Shown: positions 54,101 to 62,505 of the stretch, in pieces
Layout of the letters: the number at the start of each line of letters is the position of its first letter
Position numbering within the stretch: the stretch's first letter is position 1
From: Bedellia somnulentella
Lineage: Eukaryota; Arthropoda; Insecta; Lepidoptera; Bedelliidae
Direction: 5' to 3'
Length of the DNA stretch: 64,000 nucleotides
Assembly (NCBI GenBank): GCA_963576735.1
Contig: OY755178.1
Span: 19,468,001-19,532,000 of the forward strand
Position numbers and translations under genes: made by a program
Notes under the pieces: model-generated
Told to the model about the DNA's origin: nothing
Databases searched by the model: none
The model's input: the letters and a program-made list of their open reading frames with translations, nothing else

Positions 54101-57100
54101 GAGTACGGTATGTCTGTAAATCCAGAGAAGTGCGTTTTTGGCGTATCTGAGATATCGTTTTTAGGTTACTCTATAAATGAAAATGGTTCCAAGCCGCTTG
54201 ATTCTAAAGTAGAGGTCATAAAAGAGTTTCCTGTGCCTAAAACTGTACGTCAGCTTAGAGCGTTTTTAGGCATGATAAATTTTTACAGGAGATTTTCTTT
54301 CTACTACATTTCTCGATCTACCCGCAACTTCTATTCCTCGCTTACCTCACCACACCATTCATTCAGCAGAGCATCTACAGGCATGCAATCACCGGCCTCA
54401 TTGCTCACACTGAATTTGGTAATTGGTAATAGGTACCTCCTAGCTTTGATATCGTCGTATCGACTAGGAGGGGAGTACTGTGGGAGTCATGTTAGAGCGC
54501 ACACTACTGCGGACTCAAACGCACATAGCAGCGTCTCACTCATATTCCTACATCGCGGAGTGTAAATGTTTTTCGAGTTAAGCATAGATACAAATTATAA
54601 GTTGGTACACAGCAGGGTGTACTGGCCAGTATATCTTTGCTGTTTCCACAAACACATTTTAATATTGTGAGTTATAGTTATAATAGTGGGTACTAGCCCA
54701 TCTCTTGCGGTGTCGTATTAGGCGTCTAAGGGTACAACGAATATAAAGTGATTATTGGCTGATGCTTCTGAATTGCTGATGCTATTGCACCATTTTTCCC
54801 TCTCGATTATCTGCCCAAGTTTTTGCGTTATAGCCTTGAATAAAGATAGTTATGTTTCAGCTTACGTTCAGTTGATCAAAAGCAAATTAGTTTAAAGTTA
54901 AAAACTCATCAATATTCTTTTTAGTTTTGTTCATGAAAACCTCAATTGGCAGAGCGACGGGGGCGTATACCCGAGGTCGCGGGTTCGATCCCCGCCTGTG
55001 TCGAAATTTTTCTTTCTTTTATTTATTAGTCATCATTATTCTGTTTCCCAGATGGAGATGGAGGAGCAAGACGCTGCCGAGGAGTCCCGCGTGAAGAGAC
55101 GCAAGAAGAAACCCGCCAAGGACCCCGACGCGCCGGAGAAGATCGGCCGCGCCAAACAACTCAACATTAAGAAGAAGGCCAAGAGAGATAAGATTGCTGA
55201 GGTGACTTATTTATTTATTTATTTATTTATTTATTATATAAGGATCATCAACAGCAACACATATTATATTGTAAGTTGAAACAGTACAGTAAATAAGGCC
55301 AATAACAGATGATCACAAGTTAAAACAAGATACACACACAGTTAATTCAAAAGAAAAAAAAGAAAATAAACTAAACTATCTAAAGACAAAATGAATAACA
55401 ACAGAAAAAGAAAAAACAATATAAATGTAAAAATGCTAAACAATTGAGAAAAGAATAAAATTTAAAGTTATGATAATTGATGATACTTGAATGATAATGT
55501 GTGTGGTGTGTGTAATGTGTGTTATGATGTTTGAGTGTGCATATGAGAATGTGAGTGTATGTATGTGAATGTGATTGTATTGATATGCATAAACGTTATA
55601 TAATAGTAAAACCTTATTTAAATAATAGTACATAGAAATTGTTGAATCTACCTAAACAACTATAGCGTCTAGAGCCAAGCGTTTGAAAATAGACTTGCTA
55701 TGTGCAAACGGATCGAGGGAATAAAAATATTTGTTGTACTCATCTAAAACTTGATCATCTTCTTCATTAAAACTTCATCAATGTTATCTCAATATTTATA
55801 TTATTCAATTCCGTTACTTGTGGTTTTTTATTTTAGCAACCTCTTTCAAACGTAATCTAGTTGGCCATAGAAGCCATTATGCGCGAGTATAAGATTGTGA
55901 TGAAGCTGTGATGAATGCTTTTATGTTTTTTTTCTGGGGCAACAAGTTTATAAACATAATATTGCTTCACAAGCGCATCGCAAATAGTCATATGACACTA
56001 ATCAATTAGTAATAACAACGCTCGGTTCGGCTCGGTACGAATGTAGAATAGAATAGAATAGAAAACTTTTTATTGTACATCACAGTAGAGACATTTTATA
56101 CATATTATTTATTAAATAGAAGTACAATTGGCGGTCTTATTGCGTAAAGCAATCTCTTCCAGACAACCTCATTAATGTACATACATACATATACTCACGG
56201 CTATAAATCCCCAGAAGGGGTAGCCAGAACTAAGGAATAAGAAATTCCTCAGCCACTTTTGGAAAGTTCAGTGGGGAAAAGATGGCAAAATAAAGGTTGT
56301 TGGTGATGGGTCTCCAACCGCATCGCCCAAAAATCCCTCAAAAGGCCCAATACCGTTAGTCGCCTCTTACGTACACCCACTGGCAGAAATGGTTCTATTT
56401 CTTTCTTTCTTTCTAACCATAATAAAACTATTGAATTGTTTGTGTTCTCAGGAGCGCGGGCTGGCGGTGCGCGAGGTCCGCTACGAGCGCGTGCCGTTCC
56501 AGGCCGCCCCCGCGCCCCCGCCCGCCCTGCCGCCGCCGCGGGGGCGGTTACCACGGGTGGAGGCTGACCGGGTAACTAGCACATACATACATCCCTTACC
56601 TACTCATATTAACATACGTACTATACCCACACTTATTAACAAACGTATATCTCCCCAGCTATAACAAATTACAGACATAATGCTTATTTTATCAGAAGGG
56701 CAAGCACGAGCCGTGTTTAAACTACTTATCGCGTGGGATAAAGCAGCCATCTCTTACGCACTTACTTAGTATCATATACTGCCATCTCATTCTAACCGTT
56801 ATCGTGTCGATAAAATAGCGCTCGTGCTTGCCCAGCTGATCTTGCACTAAAATTAATTCTTGTAATGATAAACTCACTTTGGATCTATTCCATAACAGTA
56901 TAGCTCGCATCAAGCGATCTTTTTAAGTCTTTTTTATACATTTTAGTATATTGATTTATCATATTTATTAATATTGCGGTGTATTTCTCTAGGTATTGTT
57001 TTGTTAATAAGTTAAGTTTATCGATTTATGAGCCTTCTGTTTCTCTTATGTTTTCGGTGTTCTTCATTTTTATGCATATCGTGAGAGCTTGTTATTAGGT

Positions 57101-59699
57101 GTGTACTGACTAAGTGAGCCTCGGTCGGTCAAAACGTACCGCGGCAAACGCCTGCGCTGCCTCGCCCGAGCGTGCCGCGGCCCGAGCCAAGCGTTGTCGG
57201 TTTTTGTCAAAGATCAAAAGCGCCTCGGTACGTTTGCCGCGCTCACTCAAGACGTTAATGTTTTGCCTCGCTCATTCGTTGCATGTTAGTTGAGCGGACT
57301 TATTAAAAAGGTAGTGGCGGCGACATCTTTTCAAATGTGCGGCCTCATGGTGGGTTTGAGCAAACTATACGCACGCGCGGTCTCTGTTTATTCCAAGTAA
57401 ATCTGAGCGCCGTGCGTGCCTCAGCCTCACCGTGGCTCGGCCTTGCCGCGCGATAAAGAAAACTTACAGACCGAGGCTGCCTCGCGAGGCGGCTCGCTCA
57501 GTCAGTACGCACCTATTGGCCTATTTTGTGATAATCACATATTGTAAATATAACTGTTGACCCCCGAAAGATTATAAAATAAAGTATTCATACCGGGAGG
57601 GGTCCGAGTGAGGTTGGCTCGTCGCATTTACGACGATATCGGTCCCGAGGTTGATGCCTAACCCGCATTCTATCCCCCACAACTAAAGGGAAATAGTTAA
57701 TTTAACTTGTTTGTTAACGGTCAAGAAAATCATCGTGTTGCTCACATATACAAATTGTATTTAGTATTGTACATACATAAACTTAAATATACTCACGGCC
57801 ATAAATCAAGTTTTTGAGTAATATGTTACTTTAGAAGAGTTAAACCATCAGGCATATATATATATATATCTATTGTTAACCTAACCTAACTAGGCAGTCT
57901 TAATAGTTTGGAAATAAACTGCTGTGACACACGTATAGCCAGACAGGACCTCATTCAGTTACTAGACAGATTGCGAGTTTAATCGAAATCTTCTTTTACG
58001 CCAAAGTAAAGTAAGTAATTTCTAATGTACGAAACTCGATCGTTCTGAACGTAAAATGAGATAAGTTATTTTCCGGTTGCAGAACGACAAAACTTTTCAG
58101 TAAGATGGGGCCCGGCTCCTAACAGTCGTAGAACAAGGGTCTATATCAATGAAAACTTACGTGCCCGGTTCGGGTCAAATGGACAAATAACATGTACCCG
58201 ATGCGTACACCGAAATCTCCAGATCTAACCCCGTTAGATTAGTTTTTATCGGGTTATGTAAAAAAAATAGTTTACAAGAACCAGTATGAAAATGTTCATG
58301 AGCTACCAAAAAGGGTTAGTGAGAGCATCAGAGCTAGGATCTCCTCAGCCACATTTGGAAGTTGATAGGAAACAAGATCCACTGACTTAAGCGAAGCAAG
58401 TGTATGAACAACAACATTGAGAACAATGAATCAACCAATCCCAAGGGTGTAGGGACAACTTGTTTTGACAATTAGTTTTTAGCGGTTTTTTAAGCATTTT
58501 TTGTACTGAACTACGTTTGGTTACCGTTCTATTTAGTTAAGTTATCTATGGCAGAGACTATCACTATCACTATACCACTTCGTACGATCTTGGCAAACCT
58601 CACGACCTTCATTTACATTCATTTACCTTTTCATACTTACTCTTTTAGTCTTCAACCTACAGACGTCTGTCGTTTTGATCTATGAGATTTTGACATTCTC
58701 TAATTGATTTAAATGTGCCGTGTAGTGTCGGCTTAGAATATCACTACCCCGTTTCTACCGATGGGTGTACGTAAGAGGCGACTAACGGTATTGGGGCTTT
58801 TAAGGGATTTTTGGGCGATGCGGTTGGAGACCCATCACCAATAACCTTTATTTTTACCATCTTTTCCCCCACTCACATTTCCAAAAGTGGCTGAGGAATT
58901 TCTAATTCCTTAGCTCTGGCTACCCCTTCTAGGGATTTATAGCCGTAAGTATATGTTATGATTTAAATGTGTACTTCGTCCGTGGTCGTCCTCTACTGAC
59001 ATTACCATCCACATTGGTTCTATATATCACACTATTTTTCACTCGATCACATAACCGAATATAACAATTTTTTTGAGGGATGTCATCTCTACTGTATTTA
59101 CTCTGCTCTCATGTTTCTTCTGCCACACCCAGCGTTCGCTTCGATGCATAAGCGTAGAAACAAGAACAGCTTCATGCACTGCCATTCGAGTCTTTTAGAC
59201 ACTGACTGACTATACATAAGACTATTCATTTCTCTATTTATCGCATTACCCTTTTTCACTCTTTTGATGTCTTCATTGTCAGTAGTGTGACAATGTATTG
59301 GAGTACACTGTTCAAGCAAAACGTGGATAGTTTGAATACCAGGTGTTAAGAAATATTAAGACCTTTGCCACCCCTTCAGGGATATACGACGCGAACGTTT
59401 GAGTTTGAGTCTCATTAAATGTTATATTTTTCATTCTACACTTATGTCGAAGTAAAGACGACATGCATGTGACACCTATTTATCCAATTGTGTATTTATG
59501 TCCCCAGCCGGGTCGTCGCGAGCTGCTGTTAAAGTCGTGTCTGTCTGGCGGGGGCGGCGCGGGGGCGGGCGGGGCGGCGGGGGGCGGCGCGAAGGACGCG
59601 GACAAAGAGCGGTTGGAGCGCGCGCGGCTGGACGCCGTGCAGGCCTACCGCGCGCACAAACTGGCGCAGCGCAGTAAAGATAAAGCCAAACATAGATAA
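48043..59699 (+). CDS. CCDC137: CCDC137 homologue, six exons, 270 aa
   Basis: Exons: 48043-48119, 49083-49219, 51295-51431, 55052-55201, 56452-56571, 59508-59699. All have AG/GT borders, the phases (2, 1, 0, 0, 0) match at every junction, and the total is 813 nt including TAA. The protein is basic and Lys/Arg-rich. Segments in order: [16 protein letters not shown] start, a block around [31 protein letters not shown], a Lys-rich helix, [19 protein letters not shown] (equivalent to the V-FGEVV-PP motif), [15 protein letters not shown], and a coiled-coil end [18 protein letters not shown]. This order matches CCDC137 of animals, a nuclear/chromosome-associated protein of poorly known role. Introns carry SINEs, gap 2 and a Ty3/gypsy element. 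Internal Gly runs (exons 3 and 6) look lineage-specific. Confidence 0.9.
48958..49000 (+). repeat. SINE-A tail fragment
   Basis: GGCACTGGCTACCCCTTTTT, then GGGATTTATAGCTGTGAG and TATAGG: only the 3' end of the family, in CCDC137 intron 1. Confidence 0.6.
49083..49219 (+). CDS. CCDC137: CCDC137 exon 2
   Basis: The acceptor TTAATTTCCAG ends at 49082. It reads [20 protein letters not shown], then [11 protein letters not shown], and ends KIKKK plus one G; the donor GTATTT follows. A SINE-A 3' fragment (49225-49316) begins 6 bp after the exon. Confidence 0.9.
49225..49316 (-). repeat. SINE-A 3' fragment next to the exon 2 donor
   Basis: CATACATACATTCATATACT, then CACGCCTATAAATCCC and AATTCCTCAGCC. 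Truncated at about 49316. Its tail starts about 6 bp downstream of the CCDC137 exon 2 splice site. Confidence 0.75.
49564..49813 (-). mobile_element. SINE-A copy, full length
   Basis: The tail (CATA)n and TACTCACGGCTATAAATCCC, then GGGTCTCCAACCGCATCGCC (complement of the B-box region) and the head GCCGACACTACACAGC. It is one of the cleanest copies. Confidence 0.88.
49868..50066 (+). repeat. Diverged SINE-A copy
   Basis: GTGTCACTACCCCTTACTAC, then GCAGTTCGAAACCCATCACC (a better B box than usual) and the tail GGCCATGAGTATATGTATAT. In CCDC137 intron 2. Confidence 0.7.
50453..51038. mobile_element. Long terminal-inverted-repeat element spanning gap 2
   Basis: The two gap flanks are inverted copies. 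CGCAGAACGAAAGAGGCTCA, TTGAGTTACAATCATAGAGA and AAACAAAGGCACTTATT on the left (50460-50575) appear as complements at about 50930-51030. CCAGTACACATTGGCC (50611) pairs with the complement near 50905. Arms are about 190 bp. The centre is unknown because of the 200-N gap. No coding sequence or clear target duplication is visible. Confidence 0.75.
50658..50857. other. Assembly gap 2 (exactly 200 N)
   Basis: Exactly 200 N between the arms of a long inverted repeat. The size is a placeholder. It lies in CCDC137 intron 2. Confidence 0.95.
51047..51220 (+). mobile_element. SINE-B core fragment
   Basis: GGTTGTTAACGGTGTCGG, then AACATCATGAGGAAACCCAC and GCTGAGTTGTACTTAG match the SINE-B core. Both the tRNA head and the tail are missing. 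Confidence 0.75.
51295..51431 (+). CDS. CCDC137: CCDC137 exon 3
   Basis: The acceptor CGGTTGCAG ends at 51294 and the donor GTACGC follows 51431. It reads [20 protein letters not shown], then [20 protein letters not shown] and ELRYP. The SHRQFSARV segment corresponds to the conserved helix of the family. The Gly-rich start is encoded by a GGGGGC-type run prone to length change. Confidence 0.85.
51966..52137 (+). repeat. 5' LTR of the CsRn1-like element
   Basis: TGTGGGAGTCATGTTAGAGC to GCTGTTTCCACA, 172 bp, preceded by AACA at 51962-51965. Confidence 0.92.
52155..53042 (+). CDS. Gag of the CsRn1-like element
   Basis: It starts at ATG 52155, inside the primer-binding site ([12 protein letters not shown]); an ORF from 52053 would begin in the LTR. 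The capsid-like region includes [35 protein letters not shown] and [12 protein letters not shown] coiled segment, [18 protein letters not shown], follows, then a basic Ser/Arg stretch. The unusual CHCC-type zinc motif [18 protein letters not shown] is a hallmark of the CsRn1 clade. It stops at 53040-53042. Pol lies in a different frame. Confidence 0.85.
   Translation: MDREEEFRDAHGVVTSLPTSRAGTSDGNESMKHIDVFKVSARLPPFWPEEPEIWFSQVEGQFAISGISSDVTKFHYVISQLDNQFSREVKDIIINPPASDKYQKLKSELIKRLTASREVKIKQLLMHEELGDRKPSQFLRHLKSLAGINVPDDFVKTIWISRLSHGIQTVLAGQPSTSSIDDLADLADRVQDIATPSPVVASTSASQASQVSAIEMLTKEVAELRRQFEKLASERNSRPHRSNRSARPRSSSRSKRSHSNYRKYPICWYHTKFAEKARKCISPCDYQAGNARGGR
53042..54310 (+). pseudogene. Pol of the CsRn1-like element: protease and reverse transcriptase only
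   Basis: This frame overlaps the gag end in the -1 register. The aspartic protease has [13 protein letters not shown] (near 53118-53156) and IIGVDFL. A single in-frame TGA at 53678-53680 falls where relatives have Trp (SPW-S motif). Beyond it: [52 protein letters not shown] and the catalytic [10 protein letters not shown] near 54013-54043. It ends at LGMINFYRR. After about 54297 the sequence jumps to non-pol sequence before the 3' LTR: RNase H, integrase and any chromodomain are absent. The frame continues to 54565 only as read-through. Confidence 0.88.
54479..54650 (+). repeat. 3' LTR of the CsRn1-like element
   Basis: Same 172 bp as the 5' LTR with no difference seen, followed by AACA at 54651-54654. 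Confidence 0.92.
54684..54848 (+). repeat. Highly diverged SINE-A copy
   Basis: GGTACTAGCCCATCTCTTGC, TTAGGCGTCTAAGGG and a degraded tail CGTTATAGCCTTGAATAAAG. Order only; weak. Confidence 0.45.
54943..55029 (+). mobile_element. tRNA-derived SINE-C copy just before CCDC137 exon 4
   Basis: CTCAATTGGCAGAGCGACGG, then CGTATACCCGAGGTCGCGGG, the B box GGTTCGATCCC (54981-54991) and the tail GTCGAAATTTTTCTTTC. It ends about 22 bp before the exon 4 acceptor, so its T-rich tail is part of the splice-site pyrimidine region. Confidence 0.82.
55052..55201 (+). CDS. CCDC137: CCDC137 exon 4
   Basis: The acceptor CTGTTTCCCAG ends at 55051 and the donor GTGACT follows 55201. 50 codons, phase 0 both ends: [20 protein letters not shown], then [17 protein letters not shown] and [13 protein letters not shown]. 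The Lys/Arg-rich helix corresponds to the basic middle of the family. A (TTTA)n microsatellite starts within 5 bp of the donor. Confidence 0.88.
55206..55237. repeat. (TTTA)n microsatellite
   Basis: About eight TTTA units directly after the exon 4 donor. It may be the tail of a minus-oriented LINE (55238-55650 is A-rich on the plus strand), but no coding is seen. Confidence 0.7.
56044..56166 (-). repeat. LINE 3' end fragment
   Basis: AGAATAGAATAGAAAACTTT, CAATTGGCGGTCTTATTGCG and CAATCTCTTCCAGACAACCT. The same fragment with small changes is at 61921-62045. The minus-strand sense ends in AATAAA and a TCTAT repeat, as LINE tails do. Confidence 0.65.
56178..56390 (-). mobile_element. SINE-A copy, slightly 5'-truncated
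   Basis: The tail CATACATACATATACTCACG, then GGGTCTCCAACCGCATCGCC and ACACCCACTGGCAGAAATGG. The head beyond is missing. It ends about 60 bp before the CCDC137 exon 5 acceptor. Confidence 0.85.
56452..56571 (+). CDS. CCDC137: CCDC137 exon 5
   Basis: The acceptor GTGTTCTCAG ends at 56451 and the donor GTAACT follows 56571. 40 codons in phase 0: [20 protein letters not shown], then [20 protein letters not shown]. The [15 protein letters not shown] part corresponds to the conserved FGEVV-PP motif of CCDC137 proteins, with an expanded proline run. Confidence 0.87.
56698..56834. mobile_element. 137-bp MITE with GGGCAAGCACGAGC ends
   Basis: GGGCAAGCACGAGC (56698-56711) and its complement GCTCGTGCTTGCCC (56821-56834) are exact. 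The target duplication is not clear. In CCDC137 intron 5. Confidence 0.75.
57097..57514. mobile_element. 418-bp GC-rich MITE with ATT target duplication
   Basis: AGGTGTGTACTGACTAAGTG and the complement of AGGTGCGTACTGACTGAGCG form the ends, flanked by ATT (57094-57096 and 57515-57517). The interior is unusually GC-rich (GCCTCGG and GCCGCG motifs) for this window. No coding sequence. Confidence 0.8.
58545..59285 (-). mobile_element. RTE-like LINE 3' fragment, interrupted by a SINE-A
   Basis: 58548-58717 and 58972-59285 together match the minus-strand C-terminal region of the LINE (complements of RTKWYS-like and SECWVW-like coding, with the [19 protein letters not shown] segment near 59270-59210). 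It is old: many stops and indels. Confidence 0.75.
58718..58958 (+). mobile_element. SINE-A copy with clean 13-bp target duplication
   Basis: TGATTTAAATGTG occurs at 58705-58717 and 58959-58971. Between them is a full SINE-A: CCGTGTAGTGTCGGCTTAG head, GGGCGATGCGGTTGGAGACC, and the tail GCCGTAAGTATATGTT. These borders define the family's ends. Confidence 0.93.
59286..59412 (+). repeat. SINE-B 3' fragment
   Basis: GTGACAATGTATTGGAGTAC, then AAAACGTGGATAGTTTGAAT and the tail GCCACCCCTTCAGGGATATA, GACGCGAACGTT. Confidence 0.7.
59508..59699 (+). CDS. CCDC137: CCDC137 last exon
   Basis: The acceptor TGTCCCCAG ends at 59507 and the TAA stop is at 59697-59699. It reads [20 protein letters not shown], a Gly/Ala run, then [20 protein letters not shown] and [12 protein letters not shown]. 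The [18 protein letters not shown] helix matches the C-terminal coiled coil of CCDC137 (RERAVQAYRALK in vertebrates). Confidence 0.9.
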   Translation, partial: PGRRELLLKSCLSGGGGAGAGGAAGGGAKDADKERLERARLDAVQAYRAHKLAQRSKDKAKHR

Positions 59700-60170
59700 C
59701 ACTCGTTGACTTCTAAACCAACGGCTTGTACGGCGTTGTACGTGGACGTTCTACGTTGAAAGCGGCGCTGTACCGCGTAGTACACATATTACGTACGGTG
59801 CGAACTTCGTCGTGGCGTGTGACTTGCGTTGAGCAATGCCGTGAACTATTAGGTTGAGAATAACTTACCAACTCAGCGCATAATATAAGAAATACGAATG
59901 TTCTTGAATGAAATTGTAAATGGCTGTGTTTATCTTATTGTTAAAAGTCTAAGAGTACATTGCAAAATACTTTAATTTGAAATGTACTTCTTGAGTAACG
60001 GAAAGATTTTTTATGATGTCAGCTCGCAAAAGCCAACTAATTCCGATTCAGATTCAGTGTATGCCATCACAGTTACTGCAATTAGACTTTGTTCTGCGTG
60101 AAACCTCATGTGGAGATTTTTTTACTAAGCAATTAGGGAAAGAAAAAGTTCCACACCACTATGGTGTTAG
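59700..60170. other. Likely CCDC137 3' UTR, then no feature
   Basis: Follows the stop codon directly. GC-richer to about 59850, then AT-rich. No strong AATAAA is seen before the SINE-C copy. Confidence 0.35.
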
Positions 60171-60171
60171 G

Positions 60172-60427
60172 AAGCAAGACTTAGCTCAGTTGGCAGAGCG
60201 ACCGGCCCCCAGATTATGTATCTTTAGCGACTGTCGAAAGTGTCGCAAGTTGCAAGATAATCTCTGTCAATCTCAAAAATTCTTATGCAATTTGACAGTT
60301 TTGACAGCGACAATATTGCAACTTGCGACACAATCGTGGTTGCAAAAGATACGTAATCAGGGCACAGGTCGTAGACCGGGATGTCGTGGGTTCAAGTCCT
60401 GCTGATCTCGAAATTTTTCTTTCCTTA
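60172..60427 (+). mobile_element. SINE-C copy split by a MITE
   Basis: ACTTAGCTCAGTTGGCAGAG (A box) at the left, and GTCGTGGGTTCAAGTCCTGC (B box, 60383-60402) with the tail CGAAATTTTTCTTTCC at the right. The 151-bp MITE lies between the A- and B-box halves. Confidence 0.8.
60210..60360. mobile_element. 151-bp MITE with ~44-bp inverted ends, inside SINE-C
   Basis: CAGATTATGTATCTTT... at the left, with GTGTCGCAAGTTGCAA (60239-60254), is complementary to TTGCAACTTGCGACAC (60317-60332) ...AAAGATACGTAATCAG at the right. The arms are imperfect in the middle, and the outer CCC/GGG bases may also belong. Target duplication unresolved. Confidence 0.78.
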
Positions 60428-60429
60428 AT

Positions 60430-61040
60430 TCACAGTTACTGTGTTCGTAATATTTGATTGATTTTATAGTTAATTATTAAGGATCAACATATTTTTTTTT
60501 ATTACAAAATTAGCCTGGAAAATTGAAAATGAAACCTGGCTTGCAAAGTTTATTATTTCGAAATAGGTAATTTTACAATATACTATTTTTCCAAAGCTCC
60601 ATACTTACTGTGAAAAAAATTGAGAGTCGAAGTTTCATGCACTACTTGAAAATTGTTTCTCGATAAATAGAATTGAAGATGGCAAACTTATTATCAATAT
60701 TAAATATTAATTGACCGCTATTCCCATCGAGTAAGGTAATTATTTTCCCATTGTCAACTTAATGGGTGATCAGGCTTAAAGTGATGTGCTCCTTGTTATG
60801 AACTAATCTTTAGTTAAAGCTTCTCTATATTATTTGTAAGTCAATAATAATAAGATATTTGTAAATATTTGTTACGAAAAAAAAATTATAAAGTAAGAAC
60901 ATTGACTTTTATTTTCTTAGATGATGGTGATGAGTGCTTGTCTGGTGCCAGGGAGGTTGATATGCAACGCTGAAAAAGTGAATACGATAGTATAATGTTA
61001 TCGGTTTTATTTAAATTTATATGATAAAGATTGTTATGTG
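60430..61040. other. No gene seen
   Basis: AT-rich intergenic sequence with no supported feature. Confidence 0.3.
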
Positions 61041-61042
61041 TA

Positions 61043-61396
61043 GTCTCAAGACACAAATGTTCATGCCATTAGTTCTCGAAAAGACGACAGAGGTACTAAT
61101 GCTTCTGGACATCACATAACTCTATTGTCTCCTCGTGTTCAAGGTTGCGCAATGTAATCAGTTGATAACGGCTAACCATATCAAACTTTTGTAAGAAAAG
61201 TCTGTGGTGTGACTAATTACAACTTATCCATGTGGGTTTCCTCACGTTTTCCCTCACGTAACCAATCATGATAAATTAATCAAACATATGACTTTTAGAA
61301 AAGACTCATTGGTGTAGGCTCAACTTAGGATTTGAACCCACGCCTGCTATGTTGAATTCAGTCATTCCATCGCAATCAAAATCACGATGTGCGGCG
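61043..61396 (-). mobile_element. SINE-B copy, diverged, near full length
   Basis: The tail AATGTTCATGCCATTAG, then GTGGGTTTCCTCACG (complement of the CGTGAGGAAACC core) and GGATTTGAACCCACGCC (B-box complement), then ATCACGATG. Confidence 0.8.
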
Positions 61397-61686
61397 GTGG
61401 TACAGATACAACTTTACTGTGTACTAAGAGAATGGTTCAAATAGTTACGAGTGTTGTTTTCATTATGACATCCCACAACAACATGTTTGCGAACCATTAC
61501 TCTTGTAGTTTTTGTAATTGTTTTTGATTAAATAATTGGTATTTCCAAATCACTAGGCGTTAAAAAGTTACGTTTGTATTTCTTAATTTATTATAATATT
61601 TTACATGGAGATTTATTCATTTTTTTAATGTCACGAAGCCTACAAAAAATATTTGAATCAATGTCATAGATAATAATGAAATACAA

Positions 61687-61877
61687 ACTCATAAACTCAA
61701 ACGTTCACGCCTTATATCCCCGAAGGGGTAGGCTCAGTGACATTGTCACCTGGTGTTCAGAGTGCCCACGTTTTGCTTAGACACTGTACTCACGTGGTAA
61801 GGGGCAGGCAGACTCGGAATTTGAACTCACGCCTGTCTGCATAAAAGGCGAGTGTTCTACTCATTGATCTTTCACTG
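61687..61877 (-). mobile_element. SINE-B copy with internal deletion
   Basis: ATAAACTCAAACGTTCACGCC tail, CCCCGAAGGGGTAGGC, then GTACTCACGTGGTAAGGGGC joined directly to GGAATTTGAACTCACGCC (B-box complement). The CGTGAGG core is deleted. Confidence 0.78.
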
Positions 61878-61920
61878 TTCATGTAATACATAAATAAATA
61901 ACATAAGAAACCCACGTTCA

Positions 61921-62045
61921 TAGAATAGAATAGAAAACTCTTTATTGAACGTAACAGATACAGACATTTTACACAGATTATTTCTTAAATAGAAATACAA
62001 TTGGTGGTCTTATTGTTTAAACCAATCTCTTCCAGACAACCTTTG
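61921..62045 (-). repeat. LINE 3' end fragment (second copy)
   Basis: AGAATAGAATAGAAAACTCT, CAATTGGTGGTCTTATTG and CCAATCTCTTCCAGACAACC match the fragment at 56044-56166. Confidence 0.65.
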
Positions 62046-62152
62046 CATGGTGAGATCAGCAAGTTAATAAAAACAACAGGTAGATGTACAAGACATAATA
62101 GAATGGGAGTAGCAACTATTTTACATAACTTATATTAAACAGTTAAAAATTT

Positions 62153-62396
62153 GCTGTGTAGTGTCGGCTTAAAATAGCACTACCCCATTTCTTCCGGTGG
62201 GTGTACGTAAGAGGCGACTAACGGTATTGGGGCTTCTAAGGGATTTTTGGGTGATGCGGTTGGAGACCCATAACCAACAACCTTTATTTAACCTTCTTTT
62301 CCCCACTCAATATTCCAAAAGTGGCTGAGGAATTTCTAATTTCTTAGCTCTGTCTACCACTTCCAGGGATTTATAGCCGTGAGTATGTGTATGTAT
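62153..62396 (+). mobile_element. SINE-A copy, full length
   Basis: GCTGTGTAGTGTCGGCTTAA head, GATGCGGTTGGAGACCCATA, and the tail AGCCGTGAGTATGTGTATGT. Confidence 0.88.
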
Positions 62397-62505
62397 TATA
62401 TATTAAACAACTTAACAGTTAAGCTTATTTCTAGTGAAGAATTAAGGAATTATAAATAGTTTATCATTATCACTAATAAATAAATATAGTTTACACAATT
62501 AAAAC

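Larger units (their letters stand above)
51966..54650 (+). mobile_element. CsRn1-like Ty3/gypsy element, identical LTRs, internally deleted
   Basis: 172-bp LTRs (51966-52137 and 54479-54650) start TGTGGGAG and end TTTCCACA. By eye they are identical, flanked by AACA on both sides. The primer-binding site at 52139-52156 (TGGTGACCCCGACGTGAT) matches the 3' end of tRNA-Trp. A purine tract (GGAGGGGAGTAC) precedes the right LTR. Gag, protease and RT are present, but RNase H and integrase are deleted after the RT. Inserted in sense in CCDC137 intron 3. Confidence 0.92.

Noticed and set aside
54943..55015. tRNA gene before CCDC137 exon 4
   Set aside because: The T arm and B box are good, but the acceptor stem does not pair and the same sequence recurs with a fixed tail elsewhere. 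It is a SINE.
60013..60405. 130-codon plus-strand frame
   Set aside because: It runs through the SINE-C copy and the MITE inside it, so it is a chance frame.
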